A stretch of 64,000 bases of DNA from Algoriphagus ornithinivorans (GTDB taxonomy: Bacteria; Bacteroidota; Bacteroidia; Cytophagales; Cyclobacteriaceae), in assembly GCF_900115305.1 (NCBI RefSeq), contig NZ_FOVW01000013.1, positions 45,043-109,042 on the forward strand. Reading direction: 5' to 3'. The notes beneath the pieces are model-generated. The model did no database searches. It was not told the origin of the DNA and saw only the letters and a program-made list of their open reading frames with translations. Of this stretch, positions 19,247 to 27,736 are shown in pieces. Positions within the stretch are counted from its first letter, which is position 1, and the number at the start of each line of letters is the position of its first letter. The translations under genes were made by a program, and so were the position numbers.

Positions 19247-20359
19247 TCATTCAGAGAAGATAAATGGCTGTGGAGAGAAGCAAAGGCAAAAGATAATAAT
19301 AGCAATCCAACCTATAATCTTTCTTCTAGCGTCCAACTCTTTATACCCTGATACCTCTGGATGTCTTGTTCCCATCACCCTTCCAAGTAAAAATCCAAAA
19401 AACAGCCAGCCTTGATAGCCCTGAATGGTTGGAAAAAAATATGCAATTAAATATTGACTTGCCGCTATACTTAAGGCAAAAGTCAATTTTGTTTGAGCAG
19501 TAAGTCCCGATTTATGATAACAGATATAAAGAAAACCTAAGTAAAGTGGAATTCTAATAATGAGTTCTTCAGCCGGGAAAAAAGGACTGATCATCCCCAA
19601 ACCTGCATAAAAGAGAAATAAGGTGAAGGCGCTAAGGGAGATTTCTTTATGCCTCTTTGGGAAAAGTCCAAAAATCACATGCCCACCATCAAGTTGTCCA
19701 ATTGGTAAAAGATTAAGCGCTGTAAAAAACAGAGCCAGGTAACCTGCAAATAAGAAGGGATAATGGATTAACTCTGACATTTCAGGCATCCTTTCCGGAT
19801 CAGCTAGCGTGGAGCTCATCAGTGAGAAAAGAAGATTATTACCCAACTCAAAATCTACCACCTGATCACCATAACCTTCAAATTCAGGATTTGCGTATTC
19901 AGGGTGAATTTCATAAATGTATTCAGCTGGAGGAAGTGTTGTAAATCCATATGTTAAAACTCCCAATGCAATCACAAATCCAGCTAATGGCCCCGCAACT
20001 CCAATATCAAAGAATTTTTTTCGGGAATTGACGAAACTTTTCATCTGAATAATGGCTCCAAATGTACCTATGGAAGGTATTCCTAGGAAACCTAACCAAG
20101 CTGGAATGAAAAATGGCAAGGAGGATTTGACTTTGTGATGAATTGAGGTGAATAAGTGCCCCAACTCATGAATCAATAGAATTCCGATGAAAGGAATCGA
20201 AAATGCAAATGACCTCAAGAAATAGTCCCAGCTCAAAAAATCATCACCTTTTGCAATGACTGATTTACCATAAACCCATTCACCTCCTGCTAAAGTGCTG
20301 GCGATTAGGGTAAGGATAAATAATATGGTATGTATAAAGTACTCCTTCTTACTGTACAT
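19247..20359 (-). CDS. Site-2-protease-family (M50) membrane metalloprotease
   Basis: The 370-residue polytopic membrane protein has the zinc motif HELGH at residues 64-68 inside a membrane segment (FIGILLIHELGHLF) and the distal LDGGH motif with Asp224 in LLPIGQLDGGHVIFG, the two parts of an intramembrane M50/site-2 protease centre. GVAGPLAGF is a further family feature. Related proteins cut membrane-bound anti-sigma factors or signal peptides. No PDZ domain is evident, unlike RseP. Its ATG (20359) overlaps the upstream HAD hydrolase gene by 11 bases, which indicates co-transcription. Its substrate is unknown. Confidence 0.88.
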   Translation of the reverse strand: MYSKKEYFIHTILFILTLIASTLAGGEWVYGKSVIAKGDDFLSWDYFLRSFAFSIPFIGILLIHELGHLFTSIHHKVKSSLPFFIPAWLGFLGIPSIGTFGAIIQMKSFVNSRKKFFDIGVAGPLAGFVIALGVLTYGFTTLPPAEYIYEIHPEYANPEFEGYGDQVVDFELGNNLLFSLMSSTLADPERMPEMSELIHYPFLFAGYLALFFTALNLLPIGQLDGGHVIFGLFPKRHKEISLSAFTLFLFYAGLGMISPFFPAEELIIRIPLYLGFLYICYHKSGLTAQTKLTFALSIAASQYLIAYFFPTIQGYQGWLFFGFLLGRVMGTRHPEVSGYKELDARRKIIGWIAIIIFCLCFSPQPFIFSE

Positions 20360-20981
20360 GCTTTAAATAATCAAAAATAACTTCAGGCCCAGTTACCTGT
20401 ATAGCCTGAATCCCTATTTCACTAGCTCCCTGAACATTTTGTTCAAGATCGTCAAAAAATACAACCCTTTCAGGAGAAGTACCCAAATCAGTGATCATTT
20501 TATGGTAAATCTCAGGTTGAGGTTTTGCCAATCCCATTTCATGACTTAAAAATACCCAGTCAAATACAGGGTCAAAATTGGCAAGGCCATGATCTCTTTT
20601 TAAAATATCGTTGACAGCCAAAATATGAATCATATTGGTATTACTCAAAACTCCAACTTGATAGTGCTTCCTCACTCTATTGACCAATTCCAATCTCTCA
20701 GCTGGGATTTTACCAAGCAAAGAGTTCCAAAGTGAATCAATCTTCTCATCTTCCCAATCTTGATCAAAATAGTTTCTGACTTCAGTTCGAAAACTTACAG
20801 AATCTATCAAACCTTTTTCATAGGCATAATGAAAATCAGTTTTGTAAAAATCATCTACCAAATGATGAAGATTAGACGGAACTTCCTGACGTATAAGAGA
20901 TAAGGATCTTTGATAATCTATGTCAATAATTACATTACCTAAATCGAAAATTAAAAAGTCTGCGTCCGGTGTTTTTTTCAT
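20349..20981 (-). CDS. HAD-family hydrolase (haloacid-dehalogenase-like phosphatase)
   Basis: The start ATG at 20981 gives MKKTPDADFLIFDLGNVIIDID, with HAD motif I DLGNV (second Asp of the usual DxD replaced by Asn, as in the YihX-type branch). Motif II is VGVLSNTN, motif III the Lys in MGLAKPQPEIY, and motif IV VVFFDDLEQNVQGA. The product (210 residues) is probably a cytoplasmic sugar-phosphate or nucleotide phosphatase; the substrate is not readable. An in-frame TTG at 21011 would add ten residues of no family resemblance, so the ATG is preferred. It overlaps the downstream protease gene by 11 bases. Confidence 0.88.
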   Translation of the reverse strand: MKKTPDADFLIFDLGNVIIDIDYQRSLSLIRQEVPSNLHHLVDDFYKTDFHYAYEKGLIDSVSFRTEVRNYFDQDWEDEKIDSLWNSLLGKIPAERLELVNRVRKHYQVGVLSNTNMIHILAVNDILKRDHGLANFDPVFDWVFLSHEMGLAKPQPEIYHKMITDLGTSPERVVFFDDLEQNVQGASEIGIQAIQVTGPEVIFDYLKHVQ

Positions 20982-21108
20982 CCGTAAATATGGTTGTGAA
21001 TATGATTTCAAATATGTAACATTGCATTCCCAAAACCAAGGTATTTTAGCATTTGAGCTAATCCAAGCGGGATTTTATCAAGAATTTTCTTGTTTAAAAG
21101 TAATTATT

Positions 21109-21182
21109 GGGCCTATAACTCAGTTGGTTAGAGTATCTGACTCATAATCAGAAAGTCCCTGGTTCGAGCCCAGGTGGGCCCA
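21109..21182 (+). tRNA. tRNA with CAU anticodon (Ile2 or elongator Met)
   Basis: A complete cloverleaf of 74 bases: acceptor GGGCCTA with TGGGCCC, D arm ACTC..GAGT, anticodon stem TCTGA/TCAGA with loop CTCATAA (anticodon CAT at 21143-21145), T arm CCTGG-TTCGAGC-CCAGG and discriminator A. CCA is not encoded. A CAT anticodon may belong to elongator tRNA-Met or to tRNA-Ile2 whose C34 is changed to lysidine; the sequence alone, without a tilS-identity model, does not settle it. It is not an initiator, which would have a mismatch at the acceptor end and three G-C pairs in the anticodon stem. Confidence 0.95.
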
Positions 21183-21184
21183 CA

Positions 21185-21220
21185 AAGCCATCCCAAAACG
21201 GATGGCTTTTTATTTTTTTA
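21185..21220 (+). terminator. Terminator of the CAU tRNA
   Basis: AAGCCATCC (21185-21193) and GGATGGCTT (21200-21208) form a stem with a short A-rich loop, followed by a long T-rich run. Confidence 0.92.
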
Positions 21221-21310
21221 TCATCTCATCTAAAACATTGCAATTTTTTTTAAACCCATTGCTTTTTAATTAATCTAAATGCTATTTCAAGAAATTTTTA
21301 CAAGCTATCA

Positions 21311-22234
21311 ATGACTGTCCAAAAGGCTGATTCGATCAAAACCAAAGGAATGCTTCTTGCTTTGGCGGCAGCTATTTTTTGGGGAATTTCAGGCAACTGT
21401 GCCCAGTTTTTATTCGAACAAAAAAATATAGATCCTTCTTGGTTGGTTTGCTGGAGGCTGATCCTTGCGGGAGCACTGCTTTTGGTTTTTAGTTTCTTCC
21501 AATCCAAAAAAGAAACCCTTTCCATATGGAAATCTAAAAGCTCAATTACCCAACTGATAATTTTTAGTATTCTGGGCATGTGGGCAGTACAATTCAGCTA
21601 TTTCTACAGCATTCGACTTTCCAACGCTGCCACCGCAACAGTCATCCAATATATCGGCCCTGTATTCGTGGTTTCTTTCTATGCAATTAAGTTCAGAAGG
21701 TGGCCTGTTTTAGCTGAAATGGCATCCATGATTTTTGCCGTATTGGGCACATTTCTATTGGTCACCCACGGAACTTGGTCTACTTTGGTTATTTCACCGC
21801 AAGCTTTGATTTGGGGGCTACTATCAGCACTTGCTTTGGCTTTTTACACCATCTATCCTGTTCAGTTACTTGCCAAACATTCAGCAGCAGCCGTCTCGGG
21901 ATGGGGAATGCTTTTGGGTGGCTTGTTCTTTGCCATTTACCTTCAGCCGTGGCAAATAAACGGAATTTGGGATGTAGAGTCATTTGCCGCATTTGGCTAT
22001 ATCATTGTTTTTGGAAGCCTGTTGTCATTTTTCTTTTTCCTCACCGCAATTCCATTGATTGGAGCTCAAACAGCATCTTTGCTATGTAGCGTGGAACCTT
22101 TATCTGCAGCCATGATGGCTGTAGTTTGGTTAGGAGTCTCTTTTACTGCTATGGATTGGTTAGGAACATTTCTAATCCTTTCCACCATTGCACTTTTATC
22201 CTTGGCTACCAAGCCAAAGAAACTTCCCCTGTAA
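21311..22234 (+). CDS. EamA/DMT-family transporter
   Basis: The 307-residue protein has ten predicted membrane helices in two five-helix EamA repeats: the first starts at GMLLALAAAIFWGISGNCAQFL and the second near residue 160 at LIWGLLSALALAFYTIYPVQLL. The paired repeat ends (TATVIQYIGPVFV; TASLLCSVEPLSAAMMAV) carry the family's conserved Pro/Glu-Pro. These permeases export or import small metabolites such as amino acids; the substrate cannot be inferred. It stands alone after the tRNA. A 238-base stretch after it (22235-22472) shows no gene. Confidence 0.9.
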   Translation: MTVQKADSIKTKGMLLALAAAIFWGISGNCAQFLFEQKNIDPSWLVCWRLILAGALLLVFSFFQSKKETLSIWKSKSSITQLIIFSILGMWAVQFSYFYSIRLSNAATATVIQYIGPVFVVSFYAIKFRRWPVLAEMASMIFAVLGTFLLVTHGTWSTLVISPQALIWGLLSALALAFYTIYPVQLLAKHSAAAVSGWGMLLGGLFFAIYLQPWQINGIWDVESFAAFGYIIVFGSLLSFFFFLTAIPLIGAQTASLLCSVEPLSAAMMAVVWLGVSFTAMDWLGTFLILSTIALLSLATKPKKLPL

Positions 22235-22472
22235 GTTGCCTCCTGAAAAGCTTGGAGGTTTGATGAAAAACCCAATTTTTATTCTGAAATTCATATAAGA
22301 AACCCAGATTTCCATTGGTTTTTTTCGTAGAAAATCTTGAAACCAAAAAGTAAAAACAGTTTTTCCAAAAAAATATAGTAAATGAAATCGAGCAGGATAC
22401 AAGCAATCCAAATTAAAATAATTTTCAGCCTTGCTAGATGCCATAAAACTATTTAATCCAAAATGAGAACTT

Positions 22473-23393
22473 ATGAAAAAAGCAGTTATCCTTGGTGCTA
22501 ATGGAAATATTGGGAAATATGTTTCCCTAGAGCTGGCTAAAACTGATTATCAACTGGTTCAATTCAGCAGAAAGCCTCAAAAAATTAATCATACTGACAT
22601 CCTATTTGCGGGAGATATTTTAGATTCAAATTCAGTCCATAAAGCCTGTGAAGGAGCAGATCTGATTTTCCTACTGGTAGGCATCCAGTATTCTAGCAAA
22701 GCTTGGGCGAAACAATGGCCTGTTATCATGCGAAATACATTAGACGCTTCTATTGCAAACCAAGCCAAACTGGTGTTTTTTGATAACATGTATGCTTTAG
22801 ACCCGGAAGAAATTTCTCATCTAACTGAAAAAACTGCTTTGGAGGCAAGCAGTAAAAAAGGAAAAGTTAGGAAACAGATATTAGAAATGCTGTGGTCAGA
22901 GGTAGCTTCCAAAAAATTAAAAGCACTTGTAGCCCGATCAGCGGATTTTTATGGACCAGGTGCTGGTAATAGCATGTTGAATGAAATGGTCATTTCAAAA
23001 ATGAAGTCAGGTAAGAAACCCCAATGGCTATACTCAGCTTCCAAAAAGCATTCCTTTACCTATGTTCCCGACGCAGGCAAAGCAACTGCTTTTTTGGCAT
23101 TGCAGGAAGATTCCTGGAATCAAGCTTGGAACTTACCAACTGACTCTTCCTATCCCAGCTTGGAAGAAATTGTGCATATCCTAAATGAAGAATTGAACAG
23201 CTCGCATCAGGTTCAAGTTATGCCAGCCTGGCTTATTTCTGTTTTATCCTTATTTATGTCTATACTGAAAGAGGTTAAAGAACTTCGATATCAACTAGGC
23301 CAGGATTATTGCTTTGATTCCAAAAAAATCCAGCAAAAATATGGAATCTACCCTACTCCAATTAGAGAAGGACTTAAAAACTGTCTTCGATAA
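22473..23393 (+). CDS. NAD(P)-binding epimerase/dehydratase-like (extended SDR)
   Basis: The 306-residue protein opens with the Rossmann nucleotide-binding motif VILGANGNIGKYVSLEL (GxxGxxG), continues with LIFLLVGIQYSSK and LVFFDNMYALDP in the place of the SDR catalytic region, and AEFYGPGA-like ARSADFYGPGAGNS later, as in NAD-dependent epimerase/dehydratase proteins. A full Tyr-x-x-x-Lys is not evident at the usual place, so it may be an atypical SDR that binds NADP without sugar-epimerase activity. It precedes the CDF transporter by 2 bases. Confidence 0.82.
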   Translation: MKKAVILGANGNIGKYVSLELAKTDYQLVQFSRKPQKINHTDILFAGDILDSNSVHKACEGADLIFLLVGIQYSSKAWAKQWPVIMRNTLDASIANQAKLVFFDNMYALDPEEISHLTEKTALEASSKKGKVRKQILEMLWSEVASKKLKALVARSADFYGPGAGNSMLNEMVISKMKSGKKPQWLYSASKKHSFTYVPDAGKATAFLALQEDSWNQAWNLPTDSSYPSLEEIVHILNEELNSSHQVQVMPAWLISVLSLFMSILKEVKELRYQLGQDYCFDSKKIQQKYGIYPTPIREGLKNCLR

Positions 23394-23395
23394 TT

Positions 23396-24292
23396 ATGCA
23401 TGAACATCACCACCATCCACAGGATAGCAATAATTTAAAGATTGCTTTTTTTCTGAATTTGGGTTTTACCATTTTAGAGTTGGTTGGAGGATTTTGGGTA
23501 AATTCAGTGGCAATATTATCAGATGCCATTCATGATTTGGGAGACTCCCTTTCATTAGGATTGGCCTGGGGATTACAAGAAAAATCCAAGCAAAAAGCCA
23601 ACGATAGTTTCTCTTTTGGCTACGGTAGATTTTCACTTTTAGGCGCCCTAATCAATGCCATGGTGCTAATCATTGGCTCCGTTTTCATCATAAATGAAGC
23701 AATCCAAAGACTCATAACCCCTGAATTGAGTGATGCAAAAGGGATGATCTTTTTTGCAATTTTCGGGGTAATTGTCAATGGCTATGCCGCTTGGAAGGTG
23801 GGTCACGGACATTCCCAAAATGAAAAAGTAATCAGTTGGCACCTGATTGAGGATGTTTTGGGTTGGGTAGCTGTTTTAATTGGGGGAATACTTCTCTTAT
23901 TTTTCGATTGGCCTTGGATTGACCCTGTCTTATCCTTGGGTATCACGCTTTTCATTCTCTGGAATGTTTTAAAAAATCTAAAAGAAACCTTGTATATATT
24001 TCTTCAGGCAGTGCCTTCTGATATTTCTCTAGACCAAATCAAAAAAGAGTTGTGTGCTCTTCCAATAGTTGAATCCATTCATCATACCCATCTTTGGTCA
24101 ATGGAAGGCGCTCACCACGTTTTTACTGCTCATGTGCGCTTGAAACAAGTTCAAAACCTAAAAGAATTGCTTGAATCCAAAAAGCAAGTACAAGAGACTC
24201 TCAAAAAATATCCTCTGAGTCATTACACCATAGAGTGGGAATTGTCAGAGGAAAATTGTGCCTTGGAGCAAAAAGAAAATCCATTCAGATAA
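23396..24292 (+). CDS. CDF-family cation (zinc) efflux transporter
   Basis: The 298-residue protein starts with a metal-binding-like MHEHHHHP stretch, then six membrane helices. Helix 2 holds LSDAIHDLGDSLSLG (the D/H-xxx-D metal site) and helix 5 HLIEDVLGWVAVLIGG (H-xxx-D), together the tetrahedral transport site of cation diffusion facilitators. The C-terminal cytoplasmic ferredoxin-like domain contains HHTHLWSMEGAHHVFTAHV. It exports Zn2+ or a similar ion in exchange for protons. The ATG follows the SDR gene by 2 bases, and its 3' end overlaps the convergent glycosylase gene by 8 bases. Confidence 0.93.
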   Translation: MHEHHHHPQDSNNLKIAFFLNLGFTILELVGGFWVNSVAILSDAIHDLGDSLSLGLAWGLQEKSKQKANDSFSFGYGRFSLLGALINAMVLIIGSVFIINEAIQRLITPELSDAKGMIFFAIFGVIVNGYAAWKVGHGHSQNEKVISWHLIEDVLGWVAVLIGGILLLFFDWPWIDPVLSLGITLFILWNVLKNLKETLYIFLQAVPSDISLDQIKKELCALPIVESIHHTHLWSMEGAHHVFTAHVRLKQVQNLKELLESKKQVQETLKKYPLSHYTIEWELSEENCALEQKENPFR

Positions 24293-24863
24293 GAGCGAGA
24301 ACTCTGTCTCTAAGCTCGGGCAACACTTCAGTTTCAAACCAAGGGTTTTTTCTCATCCATAATCTATTTCTTGGGGATGGATGAACCAAAGGGAAATAAT
24401 TTGGTAAATACTCTTTGAAATTTTTCACCGTCTCCGTCAGATTGTTTTTTCTTCTTTCTCCCAAATAATAGGATTGGGCAAAAGCACCAATTAATAAAAT
24501 CAACTTCAGGTTAGGCATCTGTGAAGATAACATAGAATGCCAGGTAGGTGCGCATTCCTTTCTTGGAGGCAAGTCTCCTACCCTACCTCTGCCGGGATAA
24601 CAAAATCCCATGGGCATAATTCCAAAAATCTCAGGATCATAAAAAGTATTGCTATCCACATCGAGCCATCTTCTTAACTCATTTCCACTTGGATCATTCC
24701 ATGGAATACCTGTTGCATGAACTTTGGTTCCTGGTGCTTGTCCGATAATTAGAATTTTACTTTGAGAATTTATCGAAAGCACTGGATTGGCTCCTAATGG
24801 AAGATGCGCTTCACAAAGCTTGCAATTTCTAACCTCCCGAAGAATTGAATTTAAATTTTCCAT
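24285..24863 (-). CDS. Uracil-DNA glycosylase superfamily protein with four Fe-S-type cysteines
   Basis: The 192-residue protein has the UDG fold marks ILIIGQAPG (motif A region) and LVHPSPRN (motif B, with His-Pro-Ser). Cysteines at 14 and 17 (NCKLCEAH) and at 88 and 104 (GFCYPG, KECAPTW) match the 4Fe-4S ligand spacing of family 4/5 uracil-DNA glycosylases. The canonical family 4 motif A GEAPG is GQAPG here. It likely removes uracil or a related lesion from DNA. It is divergent from the DUF2490 gene with a 40-base gap. Confidence 0.85.
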   Translation of the reverse strand: MENLNSILREVRNCKLCEAHLPLGANPVLSINSQSKILIIGQAPGTKVHATGIPWNDPSGNELRRWLDVDSNTFYDPEIFGIMPMGFCYPGRGRVGDLPPRKECAPTWHSMLSSQMPNLKLILLIGAFAQSYYLGERRKNNLTETVKNFKEYLPNYFPLVHPSPRNRLWMRKNPWFETEVLPELRDRVLALI

Positions 24864-24903
24864 GAAAAATTGACCTTTTCTAATTCTAGGTTTAATTTGA
24901 ATT

Positions 24904-25602
24904 GTGAAAAAGACTCTACCCCTTTCCCTTTTATTAATATTTCTAATTTCTGGCTTTTCTTCATTTGGCCAAAATAATCCGGAATTAGGCTCTTGGTATA
25001 TGTATTTTGGAAACTTTAGATTTCGGGAAAGTCCTTGGGCTATTCATGGTGAAATACAATATAGAAACCATAACATAGTCGGGGATTTAGAGCAACTTCT
25101 AATCAGAACAGGATTACAATATAATTTAAAAGACGGAAGCGCAAGCTTCACTCTTGGATACGGAAATATCACTACACAACCACCGGGAGAGAGTACGGTT
25201 TCTGTTCCTGAAAGCAGAATATATCAGGAAGCAATTTTAAGGCAAAAAGTATCCAAAGTAGGAATCATGCATCGTTTCCGTTACGAACAAAGATGGGTTG
25301 AATCCTCTCCATTTCGCAGCAGATTTAGGTATGCATTATTTCTAAATGTCCCGCTCAATTCTAAAAGCTTGAGTGAAAAAGGGAGTTGGTATTTACAGCT
25401 TTATGACGAATTATTCATCAACGGAGAAAAGTTAGACGGTTTGGTGGAATACTTCGACAGAAATCGGCTTTATGGGGGATTAGGATACCGAATTCAAAGT
25501 CAGTTGGCTGTTCAGGTTGGTTTTATGGAACAAAAAACCAATCGATTTTCAAAAAATCAGCTTCAATTCTCTGTTTTCCATCAATTATACAGCGGCAAGT
25601 AA
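24904..25602 (+). CDS. DUF2490-type outer-membrane beta-barrel protein
   Basis: The 232-residue product has a signal peptide (PLSLLLIFLISGFSSFGQN) and strong alternating beta-strand patterns typical of the DUF2490 family: ELGSWYMYFGNFRF at the start, and HRFRYEQRWVE and RFRYALFLNVPL in the middle. The final residues SVFHQLYSGK lack the usual last aromatic residue of a beta barrel but fit the family. The start codon at 24904 is GTG and a stop codon lies immediately upstream in frame (24898-24900), so no ATG is possible. It is monocistronic; function is unknown. Confidence 0.85.
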   Translation: MKKTLPLSLLLIFLISGFSSFGQNNPELGSWYMYFGNFRFRESPWAIHGEIQYRNHNIVGDLEQLLIRTGLQYNLKDGSASFTLGYGNITTQPPGESTVSVPESRIYQEAILRQKVSKVGIMHRFRYEQRWVESSPFRSRFRYALFLNVPLNSKSLSEKGSWYLQLYDELFINGEKLDGLVEYFDRNRLYGGLGYRIQSQLAVQVGFMEQKTNRFSKNQLQFSVFHQLYSGK

Positions 25603-25982
25603 TATTTTTTCTTAACTCTCTAAAAACCAGAAGCTTTTAAAACATCGTATATGTGTAAAAGATATTTTTCGGGAATTTTCTGTAAAATTTTAAATGATTG
25701 ATCCAGTATATGGATTAAACGCAAATATCTTTTTAAATTATAAGACAGGAAGTTGAATATCAATAACTTGAAACAAAGTATTGGTAAAGCAGTTTGGTTT
25801 TTGAGTTAGATAATTCAGCTTTTTCCGATCAAACATAGAAGAGGATAAATCGAGAAACAATTGCTTTTCTGCTAAAGGAATTCCCTAAAAAGTATCAAAG
25901 GCAGCTAGTGAAAACCTCGACTTTCCTAAGACTTGTTTGAATCTAAAAATATCGGCCTTAGTCAACCATAAATTCATATCAT
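25603..25982 (+). other. Non-coding 380-base stretch
   Basis: I find no gene, RNA gene, repeat or clear hairpin here. It is AT-rich, and its right end is the presumed leader and promoter region of the DUF4136 lipoprotein gene, where I cannot pick a convincing TTG/TAnnTTTG pair. Confidence 0.6.
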
Positions 25983-26573
25983 ATGAAAAACTCTACCTAT
26001 TACCTAGTCTTGCTTGTTTTGGTAATTTCAAGCTGCTTCACCCAAAAAGATTTCGTCACAGAATATGATTACAATTACCAGGGTACCTTTAAACGATATA
26101 AAACTTTTGCATTTGTTGAGATCAACGAGCCTGAAATCGAAACTATCACTCCTGTATTAAATGCTACTATTGGTGCTAGATTGGGATCTCAGGGCTTTGT
26201 AGAGAAAACGGATAAACCAGACTTATTGGTCAGCTATAAGATTTTTACCGATTCGATCCGTTATAGAGGATATGTGCAGCCCGAGTTTGATTATTGGTTG
26301 CAGAGAACAGGAAGCCGGGTATTGGAAAGGGATTTGGAAAAGGACAAAGACAAAGAACTGGAGAAGGATGAAACCTACAACCAAATCAAGTACAAGGAGA
26401 ATAATGGAATGCTAGTCATTTATGTTATTGACAACAAAAGAGGAAACACTATTTGGCAAGGCTATACCGCTGCTAAATTTGATTTTGAATCCCCTAGCTT
26501 TCAGTCTGACATTACCCGTGCTGCCTATCGGGTGATGAATGAATTTAAAGTTGTAAACCGTTACATGGAATAG
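25983..26573 (+). CDS. DUF4136-family lipoprotein
   Basis: The 196-residue protein has a lipoprotein signal (LVISSC, lipid-attached Cys near residue 18). The mature part begins QKDFVTEYDYNYQGTFKRYKTFAF, characteristic of DUF4136, and contains the family's NxTIWQG block near the C terminus (RGNTIWQGYTAAKF). An inserted run of alternating Glu/Lys/Asp (about residues 115-130) precedes it. The family is cell-envelope associated with no known biochemical role. It is followed by its own terminator and then by the OmpA lipoprotein gene. Confidence 0.85.
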   Translation: MKNSTYYLVLLVLVISSCFTQKDFVTEYDYNYQGTFKRYKTFAFVEINEPEIETITPVLNATIGARLGSQGFVEKTDKPDLLVSYKIFTDSIRYRGYVQPEFDYWLQRTGSRVLERDLEKDKDKELEKDETYNQIKYKENNGMLVIYVIDNKRGNTIWQGYTAAKFDFESPSFQSDITRAAYRVMNEFKVVNRYME

Positions 26574-26608
26574 ATTCTGTGGAATAATTCCCCAGTTTGC
26601 TTAGTAAT

Positions 26609-26637
26609 AATCCCATCTTTTCGATGGGATTTTTTTA
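26609..26637 (+). terminator. Terminator after the DUF4136 gene
   Basis: AATCCCATC (26609-26617) pairs with GATGGGATT (26623-26631), followed by TTTTTT. Confidence 0.9.
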
Positions 26638-26813
26638 TTTGAAAAGTATAAATCATTGTTTTTCAATTGATTAAGTCATAATAAGATTTCTGAAAATCAC
26701 TGGCAGTTCTTTTGGATCAAGAAGAATAAACCTAGAAATCAATTCTGCCAGGAAACAAAAGAATTTCTAAACATGGCAGATTTTAATCGACTTGAAAAAC
26801 AAATTTTAAAACC

Positions 26814-27659
26814 ATGAAAAACTCTTTGATCCTTTCAGGCATACTTAGCGCAAGTGTTTTAGTATCCTGTGTATCTAAAAAGAAGTACACCGAGTTGGAG
26901 AGTAATCTCTTCAAGACTCAAACAGAATTAGCCATGACCAATCAGGAAAAGGCTGAATTGGAAGAAAAAATGGCAGCTATCGAGGCTAGAGTAGCAGAAT
27001 ACAACGCGAGAATCAATTCTTTGAGAGACACCAATGATGCTTTGACTCAGTCCAATAACTCATTGTATTCAATCGAGTCAGGAACCGTCATGTCCAAAAA
27101 CTCAAAGCAAAAGATGACTGAAACTTTAGCAAAGGTGGATCCTGAGAAGCTTGCTCAAGCTAAGACTTTGGAGGATTCTGTAAACTTGGCAGTGGAATAT
27201 AATCTGAAGCAAAACATCACTGAAAACACCGGAGGTGAAGAAGATGACGTAGAAATCAGCATTGATCAGACGGTGGTGATGATCTCTGTTTCTGACAAGC
27301 TTCTTTTCAATACCGCATCTTACAGGATCAACAGCAAAGCAGATCCACTATTGAAGAAATTGGCAGAAGTAATCAACGCTGAGCCTAGCCTTCAGGTGAT
27401 GATAGAAGGTCATACAGACCCAAGAACCATCTCTAATGCAGTTGTTCAGGATAACTGGGATCTATCTGTAAAAAGAGCTACCTCTATTGTTAGAAAGCTT
27501 CAAAATGATTTTGGTGTAGCTCCTGAAAAAATGATCGCTGCGGGTCGTGCGAGCTATATGCCGATCGTTGCCAATGATTCCAAAGAAAATATGGCTATCA
27601 ACAGAAGAACTAGAATCGTCCTAATCCCTGATTTGGATATGTTCTTTGCAATGTTATAA
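26814..27659 (+). CDS. OmpA-family peptidoglycan-binding lipoprotein
   Basis: The 281-residue protein has a lipobox (SVLVSC), a long coiled coil (about residues 25-90, rich in Glu/Ala/Lys) and a C-terminal OmpA-like domain with LFNTASYRINSKAD and IEGHTDPRTISN, VKRATSIVRKL and INRRTRIVLIP, the features that bind diaminopimelate of peptidoglycan. It should link the outer membrane to the cell wall. It is the first gene to the left of the transport cluster, transcribed toward it, and the cluster's last gene (TolC) converges on the same terminator. Confidence 0.92.
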   Translation: MKNSLILSGILSASVLVSCVSKKKYTELESNLFKTQTELAMTNQEKAELEEKMAAIEARVAEYNARINSLRDTNDALTQSNNSLYSIESGTVMSKNSKQKMTETLAKVDPEKLAQAKTLEDSVNLAVEYNLKQNITENTGGEEDDVEISIDQTVVMISVSDKLLFNTASYRINSKADPLLKKLAEVINAEPSLQVMIEGHTDPRTISNAVVQDNWDLSVKRATSIVRKLQNDFGVAPEKMIAAGRASYMPIVANDSKENMAINRRTRIVLIPDLDMFFAML

Positions 27660-27685
27660 ACAAAACCAACTACCACAATTAAATC

Positions 27686-27718
27686 AAAAAAAGCAGACTT
27701 TATGGGTCTGCTTTTTTT
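27686..27718. terminator. Bidirectional terminator between the OmpA and TolC genes
   Basis: AAAAAAAGCAGAC (27686-27698) pairs with GTCTGCTTTTTTT (27706-27718). A-run and T-run on opposite sides let it stop the OmpA gene (+) and the TolC gene (-), which converge here. Confidence 0.93.
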
Positions 27719-27736
27719 ATTTCCTCCTAATTGGCT

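Noticed and set aside
26701..26716. Sigma-54-like box TGGCAG-TTCTT-TTGGA upstream of the OmpA lipoprotein gene
   Set aside because: No operator is found nearby, so it is a single match of a short degenerate motif; transcription of this gene is more likely from a TAnnTTTG promoter.
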